From assembly GCF_026262505.1 (NCBI RefSeq), contig NC_067203.1:18829411-18893410 (forward strand): 64,000 nucleotides of DNA, in the 5' to 3' direction. The position numbers were made by a program, and so were the translations under genes. The stretch is from Trichomonas vaginalis G3. Its lineage: Eukaryota > Parabasalia > Trichomonadida > Trichomonadidae. Under the pieces are notes generated by a model. That model did not search any database. It was not told the DNA's origin and saw nothing but the letters and a program-made list of their open reading frames with translations. Shown here one piece after another: positions 20,618 to 31,982 of this stretch (its first letter is position 1; each line of letters begins with the position of its first letter).

Positions 20618-21790
20618 TCAAACAACTTCGCCTGACTTAGACTTCTCTTCATCTTCAAGTTGTTTAATAAGTGCATCAGAATCTACTTCAAATTTCTCTT
20701 TATTTTTGGTTAATTTTTCGAGATATTCAAAATTATAAAGAGTTTCCGCTCCAATCTGAAAAGCAATCCTACTTGCTTCATTTCTCAACTGTCTGTGTGT
20801 CATATTTGTGCCTGCAACAATTTTTGTTGAGAGTTCTCTTTCTCTTTCAACAATAGGAGTTATTTCCAATAATTTGGCATTACATTCAGAGATGTTACGG
20901 TCAAGCTCTAATTCCTTAGCTTGGTTTTCTGCAATTTGTTTTCTTAAATTTTCAATTCTGGATTTTTCGCGACGCTCTTTAGCTTCCGTTGTTGCTATAG
21001 TGCATTTATCAAGTTTGACTTCTAAATTGTGTAATTTCGAATCTAATTGATCAAATTTTTCAAAAATTTTTTCGAAATTGTTTATGAAGTCTTTTGCTTT
21101 ATCAAAACGATTGTTAATATCGTTGTAAATCTTTTTAGTAATTTCATTTGTTGAAGTAGTATCAGGATCTTCTGAAAAAATTACGAGTCGATGAAGTGAA
21201 TTCCGAGATAAGCGTTTTTGGATAAGGTCATCGTGTTCCTTTTTCTTTTCACTATATTCTTTCCTAACAAGGAGCTCTTTGTCATCAATTTCTTGTAATA
21301 AATTCAAAGCTTGGGATTTTCTTTGTTCTATTAATATCTGCATTATTCGACGTGATATTTTAAGTTTGTTGATTATATCTGTAAAGAATTTGCTGAACTC
21401 TGCCTTCAGACCTATCAAATCGTTCCGATAATTGATGCAAAACGTATGAAATACATTTGTAACATTTCCATCTTCGTCAATTGTTGTATCAAATATTGAT
21501 AATTTTTCTCTAAACTTGTTAATTTGGACTTGTTTCTTTTTTTGTTCATCAAGAATCCCTTGCATATGCCGCATAAATATTTTCAATGGATCTCCCCTAT
21601 TCGTATTAAATAATTTATAAACTGCTTCGATTTCCGATTGAAATGAAACGTATTTTTTAAATAATTCGAAATTAGCAGGCAATGGAGCATTAACATATCG
21701 ATAACACTCAGCTTCTATTAATTTGCCTTTATATGTGAGTTCTTCTAGCTCTTTTTCGAGCTTACTTTTGAGTTTTGAAGGGCTTTTCAT
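20618..21790 (-). CDS. Coiled-coil protein, unknown function
   Basis: A 390-residue, highly charged protein, helical almost throughout, with strong heptads at about 185-215 and 240-310 (EAKERREKSRIENLRKQIAE). There are no membrane segments or enzyme motifs. The ATG is preceded by TATCACAAA, close to an initiator element. A structural or cytoskeletal role is only a guess. Convergent with the transporter pseudogene. Confidence 0.75.
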   Translation of the reverse strand: MKSPSKLKSKLEKELEELTYKGKLIEAECYRYVNAPLPANFELFKKYVSFQSEIEAVYKLFNTNRGDPLKIFMRHMQGILDEQKKKQVQINKFREKLSIFDTTIDEDGNVTNVFHTFCINYRNDLIGLKAEFSKFFTDIINKLKISRRIMQILIEQRKSQALNLLQEIDDKELLVRKEYSEKKKEHDDLIQKRLSRNSLHRLVIFSEDPDTTSTNEITKKIYNDINNRFDKAKDFINNFEKIFEKFDQLDSKLHNLEVKLDKCTIATTEAKERREKSRIENLRKQIAENQAKELELDRNISECNAKLLEITPIVERERELSTKIVAGTNMTHRQLRNEASRIAFQIGAETLYNFEYLEKLTKNKEKFEVDSDALIKQLEDEEKSKSGEVV

Positions 21791-22234
21791 TTTGTGATAA
21801 AGTTTTATTTCTCAAATTTTGATAGGCAAAAAAAAAATCGGTAAATTGTAAACCGTTGTAAAAAGATTACATTTTATCATGAGGTTACAGAGTGGAAAGT
21901 ATTATTCCATTACAGGCAATCATCCAGGAATGGCAACGAAAGCACAATATGCACTCTTGTCGATCAAAGTTGCGATTTTCAAAATATGAATGCCGAACAA
22001 TCTATCATTCAGGGGGATTTACTCAGGTACATATCTAGAGATGGCAGTAAAGGAGCAACAAGAGTGCGTTTGTTTTCTAATTCGAATAATCTTAAAATCA
22101 TAACTTGAAATCTGACGCTTATATGAATACATAATATTCGTCATATATTAATTATTCATATAGCTGAATTCTGTGATGAATCAATCCTTTGAACATGGAG
22201 AAGAAGAAACCGAAAAAGTGACAGCTCCGCGAAA
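21791..22234. other. Intergenic between divergent genes
   Basis: About 440 bases that must hold the promoters of both neighbours. No clear repeat or RNA. Confidence 0.4.
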
Positions 22235-22714
22235 ATGATGGAAATGTTCCAGCAGGCTATGAAGCAAAATATGCCTCAGCAGCCACAAGAGGAAATACCT
22301 CCTGAGGATGATAACGGAATTCCACTTCCGCCAGGAATGACTACGCAAGTTACTGATTATCAAAGTAAACAAGGCAAAATTAAGGTCTATGAAATCAGAG
22401 AACGTAATACAAACTATGTTTTATATGGTACAATTGCTAATAATGTTCAAGGTCTTATATTTGCGTTCTTTTTCAATTTTATTTTAATGGCAATTAGACA
22501 ATTCTTCGATTACTTAAGAAACGCATTTAACCTTATTAAGGATGCCATTACACACCCAAGACTTACAATTGAACAAAGACTCATCCTTGTCGCAGAATCT
22601 ATTCTATTTCTCGGTTTAGCTATATTCAAAGCCTATAAATGCGGATTTATAGGAGCAAGACCTGTAAAAGAAGTACATAATCCAGCTACACCTTTTATAA
22701 TTAGAACTGCATGA
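22235..22714 (+). CDS. Small two-TM membrane protein, unknown
   Basis: A 159-residue protein. The N-terminus is Gln/Pro/Met-rich and cytosolic-looking (QQAMKQNMPQQPQEEIPP). Two hydrophobic segments follow: about 85-110 (GLIFAFFFNFILMAIRQFF) and 120-140 (LILVAESILFLGLAIFKAY). The loop between them is basic and a short polar tail follows. No family recognised. Start ATG ATG is the first in frame; the second Met is an equal choice. Confidence 0.65.
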   Translation: MMEMFQQAMKQNMPQQPQEEIPPEDDNGIPLPPGMTTQVTDYQSKQGKIKVYEIRERNTNYVLYGTIANNVQGLIFAFFFNFILMAIRQFFDYLRNAFNLIKDAITHPRLTIEQRLILVAESILFLGLAIFKAYKCGFIGARPVKEVHNPATPFIIRTA

Positions 22715-23248
22715 AATTTAAATTTTTAATAGTTATATTTTTAAGATCTGGCGCCCAGAGTGCCTTGTATAAAGCATTTCTATAGATATCTCGAATAAAT
22801 ATAATAAATTTACTTTCTTTTTTTGTAAATTGTAAAAAAATATTTGACAATGTAAACTTAGAGTTGATTTCTTCTATGAGATATTTGCTGAATTACACAA
22901 GGCGCCGAAACAACATAACTCAACAATTTCTTTCATCTTTTTGAGGAAGCTTATACAAATGAGGTAAATGGACAAATTTAGATGATAGCAGATTCCAAAT
23001 TCACATTATAAGGTATTGGATAACATATTCGATGCCTGAACAATGTTATCCAATTCTATTGATCAATTTCTCGAAAAGTACTCATTGAGCATATAAGATA
23101 TAATAAACTATTTAGTAGTTTTAGTTATAAATGTATTTGAATTTAAAAATTTCAACTTACCATCTTTCAAAAGAATCCACTTATGATTGACACTTTTTGT
23201 TTTTCGACCGTTTATTTAAAGATTTTATCGTTCATCCTCTGAAATTTA
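22715..23248. other. Intergenic, with an imperfect inverted repeat
   Basis: AT-rich. A GC-containing inverted pair, ggcgcccagagtgccttgt near 22750-22770 and acacaaggcgcc near 22896-22908, bounds about 160 bp and could be a small decayed MITE-like element. No coding sequence seen. Confidence 0.4.
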
Positions 23249-24790
23249 ATGCAGAAGCGGGAGGGTCCAATTCTTCGATCCAGTTTGAAAAAGCGAAGCA
23301 ATATAACTCAACAAGCTGGAGAACTAACATCGCAGTATGATAGAGATACCACACAATCATTTACTAAAAGAGCTAAATTTTCACAACAACCCGCTGAAGA
23401 TGATTTTACGCAAAACGATATATATTCACGTCCCAGAATATTTAATGAAAGAAGAAGTGATTCTAAAAGTGCAAGACAAGATATTGCAGCAGATTCAACA
23501 GAAGTTCTTTTCCCACCTTCAGCAACAGACACAAAAAGCACAATAGGAATTCATTCTGACTTCCAAATTGGTGAAGTCAATCAAAGATTTCAATTAAATA
23601 GTAATGCTCCCGTTACATCACTTCCAGAATTCACTGATTCATATGCTCAATCGTCTCCAGAACTACAAATATTTCGCCCTTACGAGAATTCTAGACAGTC
23701 ACAAATGGAATTAGATGATGTTGATAATTCAGAAATCCCTACAATCAAAGATTTAATTGTAAGTTACCTCAGTTTAGAAACGCAAGATACTCAGCAAACA
23801 GTACATAATAATCTTGAATCGTTGTTCTCTAGTTTATCGTATGGAGAACAATTCAATCTTCAAATTCCTGATTTTAAATTTTTATCTACATCTGCATTCC
23901 AGAATTTATCAAATGCATCGAGAAATATATCCGACAATATTAATATTTTCAGTGATACAATTGAAGAAATTTCACAAAATTTAATCAGCGACCCTCCTTT
24001 GTCTCTGAGAACATTAAATACACTACATCCAGATGAAGTAAGTCAAATCATATCGCGTTCCAACTCTTTTATCTCATTATTCAAGACTCAAGCGATAAAT
24101 TACATTTTGAAGCAAGTTTTAGACTTTGAGAAATCATTCTCCTCGCAAACTCAGATAATTAAAAATTTACGTGATTCCTACAATTTTGGCGAAGAATTCC
24201 TTTTAAATGACCCAACAATTGCAAAAATTGAAGAATTGCAAGATATTAGAAGAAAAATTAAAGAAGCTATTGAAGCAAATGGAGATATACATAGTAGGAT
24301 TCAAGCCTTTACACAACTGCGTAATTCTCTTTGTTTTGCCATTACATCTATCAAATCAGGGAACGCAACAGTTGTCAGACCAGGAAAGAAGCCACAAACA
24401 GTTTCAAATATTTCAATAATTTACAACGATGTCGCTTCTTCTTCAAGAAAAAGTGTATTATCTCTTGAAATTGCAAAATTAGCAGAAAGTGTACCAAATG
24501 TCTCTAGGTTTATGCTAAATGGTGTCGATATCGTTGAAATGACGTTTACGAGATTTTCTGGAGACTTAAGATTTAAAATTCAATTTGCTATTGACGCGAA
24601 ACTTTATCCATGGGTTACATTCTGCTTTGGAGTTAATGCAAGGCTTTCTGTTAGCATTGGTAATGAAGAAGAAATCGGAGGCCAAATTTCCAGAATCTTT
24701 TCAAATATTGGCTTTGATAAGAGGCCAATTCTTAAGATTGCTCAAAGAATTAACAATGATTATCAGTTAGGTTATCAGAATCTTGGATAA
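23249..24790 (+). CDS. Possible kinetochore-type protein (KNL1/Spc7-like), low certainty
   Basis: A 513-residue protein. The first 170 residues are disordered, Ser/Gln-rich and basic. A helical region follows at 170-350 with a coiled coil (KIEELQDIRRKIKEAIEANG), then a compact alpha/beta C-terminal domain at 380-513 (FKIQFAIDAKLYPWVTFCFG). That order (long disordered arm, coiled coil, RWD-like end) is found in KNL1/Spc105 proteins, but no diagnostic MELT or RVSF motif was found. The ATG lies 15 bases after TTCATCCTC, a possible initiator. The Polinton is inserted 75 bases beyond its stop codon, inside the likely 3' UTR. Confidence 0.6.
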   Translation: MQKREGPILRSSLKKRSNITQQAGELTSQYDRDTTQSFTKRAKFSQQPAEDDFTQNDIYSRPRIFNERRSDSKSARQDIAADSTEVLFPPSATDTKSTIGIHSDFQIGEVNQRFQLNSNAPVTSLPEFTDSYAQSSPELQIFRPYENSRQSQMELDDVDNSEIPTIKDLIVSYLSLETQDTQQTVHNNLESLFSSLSYGEQFNLQIPDFKFLSTSAFQNLSNASRNISDNINIFSDTIEEISQNLISDPPLSLRTLNTLHPDEVSQIISRSNSFISLFKTQAINYILKQVLDFEKSFSSQTQIIKNLRDSYNFGEEFLLNDPTIAKIEELQDIRRKIKEAIEANGDIHSRIQAFTQLRNSLCFAITSIKSGNATVVRPGKKPQTVSNISIIYNDVASSSRKSVLSLEIAKLAESVPNVSRFMLNGVDIVEMTFTRFSGDLRFKIQFAIDAKLYPWVTFCFGVNARLSVSIGNEEEIGGQISRIFSNIGFDKRPILKIAQRINNDYQLGYQNLG

Positions 24791-24858
24791 TTTTATAATT
24801 TTATTTTGAAATCTTTATTTTATATTTTCTTTTTTGTTTGTTAAATAAAATTTTAATA

Positions 24859-24860
24859 AA

Positions 24861-24864
<4 letters not shown>
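24859..24864. repeat. Left target-site duplication (aatcta)
   Basis: Six bases immediately outside the left end, identical to 49358-49363 outside the right end. Polintons typically make 5-6-bp target duplications through their retroviral-type integrase. This fixes the element ends to the base. Confidence 0.9.
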
Positions 24865-24893
<29 letters not shown>

Positions 24894-24937
24894 TAGTGGG
24901 GCCTCCAGGCACTTCGTGCCCTCTAGCCCCGAAGATG
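24865..24937 (+). repeat. Left terminal inverted repeat of the Polinton
   Basis: Twenty-seven A followed by 46 bases starting ggtagtgggg. They match the right end in inverse orientation at 43 of 46 positions; all three differences are C in this copy and T in the other. It contains a perfect small hairpin, ggcacttcgtgcc. The homopolymer is counted as part of the repeat because the right end has exactly 27 T outside ccactacc. Confidence 0.93.
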
Positions 24938-24975
24938 TTTAGTATAAATGAAGTATAAAATGAAGTTTTTTTGGG

Positions 24976-25013
24976 TATAGGGGGCTTCCCAGGGGCTGCG
25001 CCCCTTCTAGCCC
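24976..25013 (+). repeat. Diverged second copy of the terminal motif
   Basis: A stretch inside the left end with the same layout as the terminal repeat: gggggcttcc, then a hairpin ggggctgcgcccc where the end copy has ggcacttcgtgcc, then cttctagccc. It looks like a duplicated and diverged terminal module; no counterpart was seen inside the right end. Confidence 0.6.
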
Positions 25014-25142
25014 ATAAAAATTTTTGAGAGTCGTCGTCGTTGACTTTTTGGTAGAGCACTCAAAATAGTACAACTTTGTCCGGACAAGTAAGGGTCTATC
25101 GTCGCTACAGGAAAAGTTACGGGCGTTCCAAGGAAGTATACT

Positions 25143-25318
25143 TTGAGAGACTCTTTAGAAACTTTAGACGTTTTACATAACCATCCATGCTTTTACTTTA
25201 CATCCGATAAAAGTGGTTTGGAAACCGTTATGAGATGGTTAGAGGACATACATGACTATGAGTTTAGATATGACAAGATAGAATATGAGAGAGGTCCTAT
25301 AAACCGGAGAAAGTGTCA
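25143..25318 (+). pseudogene. Inverted duplicate of the Dam methyltransferase 3' end
   Basis: About 176 bp nearly identical, in opposite orientation, to 48290-48465 of the methyltransferase gene at the other end. It encodes the last 70-odd residues before the tail (RDSLETLDVLHNHPCFYFT) with a few changes (for example W to R before RKCH) and then unrelated codons. It lacks the whole catalytic part, including DPPF. It faces inward, as the full gene does at the right end, so the left terminus looks like a shortened mirror copy of the right terminus. Confidence 0.9.
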
Positions 25319-25359
25319 TATAAACATCTGTCAAATGACGCTTTTTAACTTCACTTAAA

Positions 25360-28300
25360 ATGCCACGTAAGCTACGTAAGAATATACGTAAGAGGAAGGG
25401 AGCATTGAAACATCCAATAGTAAGACTGACACCACAACAACAGTTGCAACAACAAATGCTGAATGACCCCACTATGTTGCAACAAATGTCAAGCAACCCT
25501 ATGCTTTTAAACCGAGTTTTTGGTGCACAGAGTGGAGGTTTAAGAGCGGCACTTTTAGCGAAAATGGCAGGCTATGGTGGAGCTGCAGACGGAACAGCCT
25601 ATAACCCTCAAAGTCAAATGAATTTGAGTTCACTCAAAAATCAAATAGCAGATGTCAAAAAGTCAAACATAGACATACAGAAGCAAATAAGTGAAAACGA
25701 AAAGAAACTAGAATATGACAGACACACAAAGAAACTCAATGAGTTAAACGTAGAGAAAAAGAAGAAAGAAGAACAACTGAAAGAACTAAGTACAGAGGAA
25801 TATGCGAAAAAAGTGTCAGAAAAAGCAGCAGAAGTAGCAAAAATGGAACAAGATGTCATAAATTTGAAAAACCATACTACTCAATATAAAGTACTGAAAG
25901 ATGAAGAGATAAAACAAAAAGCCCTGAAGACATATATGGATAGCGATGAGTATAAAAAAGAAGTTGAAGCAAATGTAAAGGCAGAAAAACTTTTACAGTT
26001 GCAAAACCAAACCGTACAGTATGAAAACTTAGCACAAGAAAGTAAAAATAACGACGCAGCCATGCAAAAGGCAATGAAAAGCTCAGAATATATAAAAGCT
26101 AACAATGACTGGTTAGATGCCCAAGCCAACGCTAAAGCAGCCCAGCTTATAGGGTCAATAAGGACAAAAATACAAGCGGATGAAGACAGTTCAAATGAAG
26201 CTTTAACGAATGCTGACTTAAGAACGCCTTCGAAGCTCTTCATAGTAAGGTGAAACTAGTGAACGACTTCTCATCTGGAAAGAAACTGAAGTCTGAAGGT
26301 TTCGACAAAGAGTTAAGAGAAGTAGCACAAAATATGACGAAAATAACAGATGCAGCAACGAGACAGGCAGTTCAAAGTGCCTATGACGCCGTTAGAGCAA
26401 CTGTTGTGAAAAGTCAAGAAAAAGAGTTACAACAGACCAAAACAGACCTAGTAAATGCTTTCTTAAAAACGAAAAGTCAGGTAGGACATTACGCTGCAGA
26501 TGGAACATATGTGCCAGCTGGTGGAACTTATATACCAGCTGGTGGAACTTATATACTAGCTAGTGGAACTTATATACCACCAAACCCTCCAAGAGAAGCA
26601 CCTGCACCAGGACTACCTAAAACATTTACATCGTCACATGGACACAGACACAGGCATGCACCAAAACCAACACAACAACCAGCACAACAACCACCTCCAC
26701 AACCAGCACAACAACCAACACAACAACCAGCACAGCAACCAACAGTTCAAAACCCTGCACAACAACAACCACAAACAGAGCAAGGACATAAAAGAAGTAG
26801 AGAACAAGGAAACCAAGAATTCTTAAAAATGCTTAAAGAAGAGTGTGGTTTCCCAGATACTGTTGACTTTAGTGACAGATATAAAGAAGCTATTGGAAAG
26901 TTCAAGGATGGAAATACTGACCCGAACCTATTTAGCTTTATGACTCAGCACCAAATGGGATATAATTTCAAACCTGGAAAATACAAGCTCGCTAAGGGAT
27001 ATGATTTAATAGCATATCATCCAAATGACATGAACGAATTTACTCCGAGATATTTGATGTCAGAGCTAAATGACAATACAACTTTCGTCATGAAACGCGT
27101 AAAAAATAGAGACGGAACGAAAGAACAAAAGCTTATGAATGCGGATGACGTAGATAGGGAAATTGTTAAAAACGGTCTCGGAATATATGAAATGCCAGCA
27201 GATGAGGTACAAGAAACTCCACAGGAAGAAATAGTTCAGATACAACCAGACATGGAAGAAATAGTTCAGCAACAACAGCTAGAAGAGCCTGAAGGAAACG
27301 AACAAGTCACTCCTTTGGAAACTAACTTCACAGAACTAGATGAAGATTTGGAACAGCCGAAAAATCTTGACCCTCAACAAGAGTATGCGGAGAATATGGA
27401 ATATTTCCAAGAGTCTAAAAAAAATTCGGCTGACATAGTAGAAGAATATCGAAAAATGTTTGCCGACATACAAAAGACTCCAACACCAGATGAAAATATT
27501 CAGCATAGAATGGAAGTACTGAAAGAAAATGTACACAAATACAACAACCCTTTTTACTTACGAGCATTTAACGTTCAATCTTCGGATGAACTCGGTGAAG
27601 ATAAAAGGTTAAATTTCAAGAAAACATATAGAAATGAAACATTGTTTAAAGTTCATTCAGAACCTAACCAAGATGGAAACAAACCTACTTTTGTTTCTGC
27701 AGACGATGGAACTACAATGAGATGGGGTCATAAAGCTAATCCGGATAGGTGGTTCATAAACTTACAACCACAATTCCAAGAAGTTGTAGACGCAATGGAA
27801 GTGAATGGTGAACCAGATGTAGCTGGTATTTTAAGCGCGGCTTTAATGCCATTGAAAGATATGAAACATGCAGATATTTTGGACCAGTATGAAATGAACA
27901 TGGCTGATGGAAATATAACACCTGACGTTCTAGAACATTTATCTCAAAGAACTACACAGAACCATAGAGATGGTATATTTGGTGAAGAGTTTAGAAAGAA
28001 AGTTAGGGAGGGAGAAGGAAGAGAACCTATTGTACATGACCTTGCAAATGAAAGTTTACAAAATGTCATAAAACTTACTTTGCAGACAATGAACCGAGAA
28101 GGGATGAATATTTAAGAAAACTCAAATGGACAGTACCAAATGAAATGTTAGTATTGAAAAACATGTTCCTTGACAAAATAAAACCAACTACAGAAATAAA
28201 TGACGCAAGACTGAAAGATTGGGTAAAAGCTTTCCCATTCACAAAAGATATAGTTGGTAACATGGAAAGAAAACCAGAATGGCTACAAAAACATATATTT

Positions 28301-28615
28301 GGAAACGAGCATATTCCATATGGACAGGCACTGTTTGAAGAGCTTGAACCGGAAACTCAGGAAAGAGTCATGCAAACAATACGCGAAGACTCAAATACAG
28401 ACTATGACAAACTCTTTCTAGGATATAGGTTACCTGAGATGGGCGACCAGAGCCAAAAGGCAAAAAGGACATGGGAAATTTGCAACATACTAGATGAACA
28501 TAATGCAAAGATGCAACAACTTCAAGCAGAGGGCAATGAAGGAAAAAGAAGAGTTAAAAACTCAGTCAGGAAGAAAGTAAAGCTTGGTCGGAGTGGGTTC
28601 TATTATGACATATAA
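25360..28615 (+). pseudogene. Large Gln-rich coiled-coil Polinton protein, broken by two frameshifts
   Basis: Three consecutive frames (25360-26253, about 26223-28115, about 28082-28615) read as one protein of about 1,080 residues. Changes of frame fall near 26221-26226 and 28077-28082, each explained by loss of one base in a run. The N-terminus is basic (PRKLRKNIRKRKG) and Gln-rich, followed by a long coiled coil, a repeat region (YIPAGGTYIPAGGTY) and a Pro-Gln tract, then a globular acidic C-terminal half. No enzyme motif was seen. Position ahead of the capsid gene and size suggest a structural virion or scaffold protein; that is inference. The second frame has no ATG of its own at its beginning, which supports the single-gene reading. 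Confidence 0.75.
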
Positions 28616-28647
28616 ATCCAACTATTCTATATTTTTACTCATATGAA

Positions 28648-30263
28648 ATGTACGCCGCTCAGAATATAACGCCAACAGTTTTGGATGCTATGAATGGAAA
28701 TGTTTCCGAATGGTATAACGAATGCGACAATGCCATTAGAAGGTCAGAAATAGTTCCTGGAACTTACGAATATACAACTGCTGTTTCTTATGGAAACGTA
28801 GGTGAGTTTGGAGAAGGTTCTTCAACAACAGTAGATATTGCTTGCGACAGGTTTCATATAATTTCTATTGACAACTCTTTCTTATACGTGGAACAAGACA
28901 TTGAAATAAAACCTTCTGCCAAGTTGTCTGACAAGAAAGGTTGCAATGGAATTTTCTATGTCGGATACCAATATGCTCCAGAAGTTTTCATGGGATATAA
29001 GATATATTCTAACTCTGACTTAGTTCAAACAGTAACATGGGCAAACTATGAATGGTTCGCTTGAGAAACTCAGTACAACCACAAGCTAGAGAACAAACAG
29101 ACCAGTATGCAACTATTGAGAAAATAAGAAGACTTGACCCTAACGTTCCAGGAGTTTATGTTAACCTTTCTGGTTCAGATGGAACTGCTGCCACTAAAGT
29201 AAAACTGAAACTTAGAGTTCCTTTGTCATCTTTCCTCATCTTCAGGTTTTTAAGATACTTGCCAAACTGGGCAGGAAAAATTTCTATCGAACTTACTCCA
29301 AGCAAAAATAACTTAGTCATTGCACCAACGCAAGACCCATTCACTCTTACTGTAGCTGGAACTGGTGGAGCCAAGTTCTGTGACTTTTGCAAAGACAAAG
29401 TTGACTTAGACTTTGGTTTCTCAAACTTCAACACTGAAGTAAACTATTATTTCAATGCTGCTGGAACTGCTTGGGACCCAGTTAAGTTCACATGCGAAAA
29501 GTTTGAATGCAAGAGAATAGAAAGCAGACTTGCAGTCTATATGTTGGACCCAGATATTTCAAATGCTTTAGCTGCCAAATATATTGCAGTTCCACTTATG
29601 TTCCCTATACACCAAATATCTGTCAAAGACTTTGCAGGTGAAGTTGGAAACCAAAGTGCTGACCCAGGTGCAAGAACAGATATTGCTTTAACAACTGCAA
29701 TGAAACATGCAGATACTATGTTTGTACTGTTCAGACGAACTATAAATGACTATTCTTGTTTCTACAACCCTGGTATTAAATATCATATAAACATAGATGG
29801 CAAATACTATCCAAGAGAAGAATATTCTACAGTTGAGGATATGAGGTCATACAACTTGACATTAGATGCTATGAACTTTAACAACAACTTCACAACAACC
29901 ATTAACCCTGAAATGCAAAGTTCTATTATGCCATATGTGAAAGTATGGACTCATACAGGAGGTCAAAAAACTCAATATACAAATGGAGACCGTTCAAACT
30001 TTTGGCTTGGCATTCCATTTGCTGACTCAGAAGACTTTATGGGTGGTATTTCAACTGTTGGTACTGTACAAATACAATATACTGGTGACAGAGACGGTCC
30101 AAATGAATTGAAAGCAAAGAAGTTTACAAAACCAATAGCACTTTTCACGGAAGATGCTCTTTTGAAGATTCGTTCGATGAAACCTGCTGGGGGCTCCTCA
30201 GATTGGTATAACGACAGCTTCCATCGAGCAGATTTTGGCAGCAGGTCAGTAAGTTGTTCTTGA
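28648..30263 (+). pseudogene. MCP: Polinton major capsid protein (double jelly-roll), one frameshift
   Basis: The first frame (28648-29064) gives the N-terminal jelly-roll part (YNECDNAIRRSEIVPGTYEY; later WANYEWF). The second frame (about 29055-30263) continues with RNSVQPQAREQTDQYATIEK and a second beta-rich half that includes the capsid-like signature FVLFRRTINDYSCFYNP. The frame changes around 29052-29062 by a single base. Combined length, about 535 residues, is right for a double jelly-roll capsid protein, and such a gene normally sits in this part of a Polinton. The 5' leader (ACTCATATGAA before ATG) is like other genes of the element. The C-terminal end overlaps an opposing frame at 29972-30469. 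Confidence 0.75.
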
Positions 30264-30469
30264 ACTGACTTCTCTCCGTCAAATATTGACAGTACGCCAG
30301 TTTTGACATAAAATTGTAAGATAAACTTACCTTTAGAAATATCTGTAAGTTTTGTTGTTATATTTTTGTCTGCTTCAAGAACTTTCACCATTTCAGTTAT
30401 ACCAACTTTCTTTGCTTTATGAAAATATTTTGGTTCAGCAAATATTGCTATTCTATAAACATTTTCCAT
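29972..30469 (-). CDS. Small Polinton protein whose 3' part runs antisense into the capsid gene
   Basis: A 165-residue frame. Its first 90 residues (VYRIAIFAEPKYFHKAKKVG) look genuinely coding: mixed composition, a typical AT-rich leader and no overlap with another gene. The remaining 75 residues are simply the complement of the capsid gene end and have atypical composition. The original stop was probably lost through a deletion between two convergent genes. Function unknown. Confidence 0.45.
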   Translation of the reverse strand: MENVYRIAIFAEPKYFHKAKKVGITEMVKVLEADKNITTKLTDISKGKFILQFYVKTGVLSIFDGEKSVQEQLTDLLPKSARWKLSLYQSEEPPAGFIERIFKRASSVKSAIGFVNFFAFNSFGPSLSPVYCICTVPTVEIPPIKSSESANGMPSQKFERSPFVY

Positions 30470-30581
30470 TGTTTGTATAAAGAACTATTCTGTCAATGTA
30501 TTTGTATGTTGTGTGTGTAAACTTTGTTCTGCTTCAATTCGAAGAGATACTCGAATACGTCCATTTTTTATTCTAAGTAAA

Positions 30582-31162
30582 ATGTCATTTCCGAAAAATA
30601 GAAGCGTAAGTGTTTTCAAAAGGTTTAATGGCGGTGCAGATGTGAAGTTAAATTCACCAACTCAAACAAACAGTCAAAGTGTTGTTGTCAATGTCAAAGA
30701 AAGAGATTTGAAGTGGGGAAACCATACGAAGACGAAGATGGTATACAATAGTTCCTGTAAAAGAACAACCAACATACCCTGAAGTTAGCAGAGACTTAAG
30801 TTCTGTTGCAGATATTCGAAACGACTACCAACAACTTAAAGACAAACTTAAAACTCAGGAGAAGATTTTGTCAAGCTTTGGGTATAATGTTAAACTTGGT
30901 CGAACACAACCCTGTAAAAGTGAACTCATATGTCATTGCACCTCATGAAGTTTTGAAAGAACTATTGAAACTTTTGACAGAGGCAGACGATATAAACATC
31001 AAAGAAATAGAACCCGACATTGCTTGCTGTGGTGTTTCATATAATGTCATTGACAAGATATACGTTATGAAAGGAGGTGAAACGTTGAACTTAAAATATA
31101 GTTTCCCAGACGTCATAAAAATATTTGACGACCACAACATTTCATTAAAATTTAGTTGCTAA
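30582..31162 (+). pseudogene. Polinton structural-type gene broken by two frameshifts
   Basis: Starts at the ATG at 30582 (MSFPKNRSVSVFKRF) and passes through all three frames: frame changes near 30725-30745 and 30885-30905, ending at the stop at 31160-31162. The middle part is a coiled-coil segment (DIRNDYQQLKDKLKTQEKI) and the last part has VNSYVIAPHEVLKELLKLL and a closing region with beta character. No family recognised. It lies between the capsid and the candidate minor capsid genes. Confidence 0.6.
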
Positions 31163-31180
31163 GTAAATGCAGAAGACACA

Positions 31181-31952
31181 ATGGTTTATACTATTACGAC
31201 TAAAAACCCTGAGTCATATAATTCTATAACAACAAACTTACAAAGTCCTCAAGGACGATATTGTAAACTAACTTTAAACACAATGACGACTAAAGCCTGT
31301 TTTGCTCTTTTGACACCAGAGACTTTATTGTTGTGAATGGTAAAAAATACTCCTTTGAAGATACTTACTCAGATATACCACCAACAGGTTTTGTTGACTT
31401 ATTTAATACTTTAAGGACGGATGTAACATGTGCTGCAACTAGAGCAGGTTTCATTATGTTTGGATGTCCGACTGAGTTTAGTATAAACGATATGAGCTAT
31501 AATACAAAACTTATATCTGGTTTTTACTACCAACAGTTTCCTATAACAGGAAAAGGTGTCATACAAGGTCTATCTGTTCCATTGACTTTAAGTACACCTA
31601 TTTTATATATTGTTTCAAACTTAGGTTCAAAGTGCTATTCGAATGTCGACAGAAACTATTATGACCAAAAGATACTCATGCGTATAAACAACACTTTCTC
31701 TGCTGGTTTGCCTATTGTTCATTCGAATGCAAGTTTTCAGCTTTAGTGAACTCAAACACTTTAGCAAACATAAACTTAACCTTAGTCGACGCAAACTTTG
31801 TTCCTGTAAAACTTTATGTCCTATGTACTTGTCAATGACGGCAGAAAGTTTCGAATTGGAAAGATGCAACTGGTGAAAGTATGTATTACAAGAACAACTT
31901 CAACAACAAAATAGCTCAAGAACAACAAATGCAACAAATAGCTCAAGAATAA
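31181..31952 (+). pseudogene. Candidate minor capsid (penton-type) protein, several frameshifts
   Basis: Begins with the ATG at 31181 (MVYTITTKNPESYNSITT) and reads, with shifts near 31315-31330, 31740, 31815-31830 and 31860, to a stop at 31950-31952. Total is about 255 residues, right for a single jelly-roll minor capsid protein. The beta-rich core and the segment NLTLVDANFVPVKL close to the end match what I know of Polinton and virophage penton proteins, in which a 'VD.N..P.KL' strand lies near the C-terminus. The tail is Gln-rich. The heavy damage makes a functional product impossible from this copy. Confidence 0.55.
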
Positions 31953-31982
31953 AAAAAATATTTTTTTTATTTTTTTATAAAA

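Noticed and set aside
24844..24891. Poly(A) tail of a retroposed transcript at 24864-24891
   Set aside because: The right end has a matching T run of equal length and the flanking 6-bp duplication places both inside the Polinton ends.
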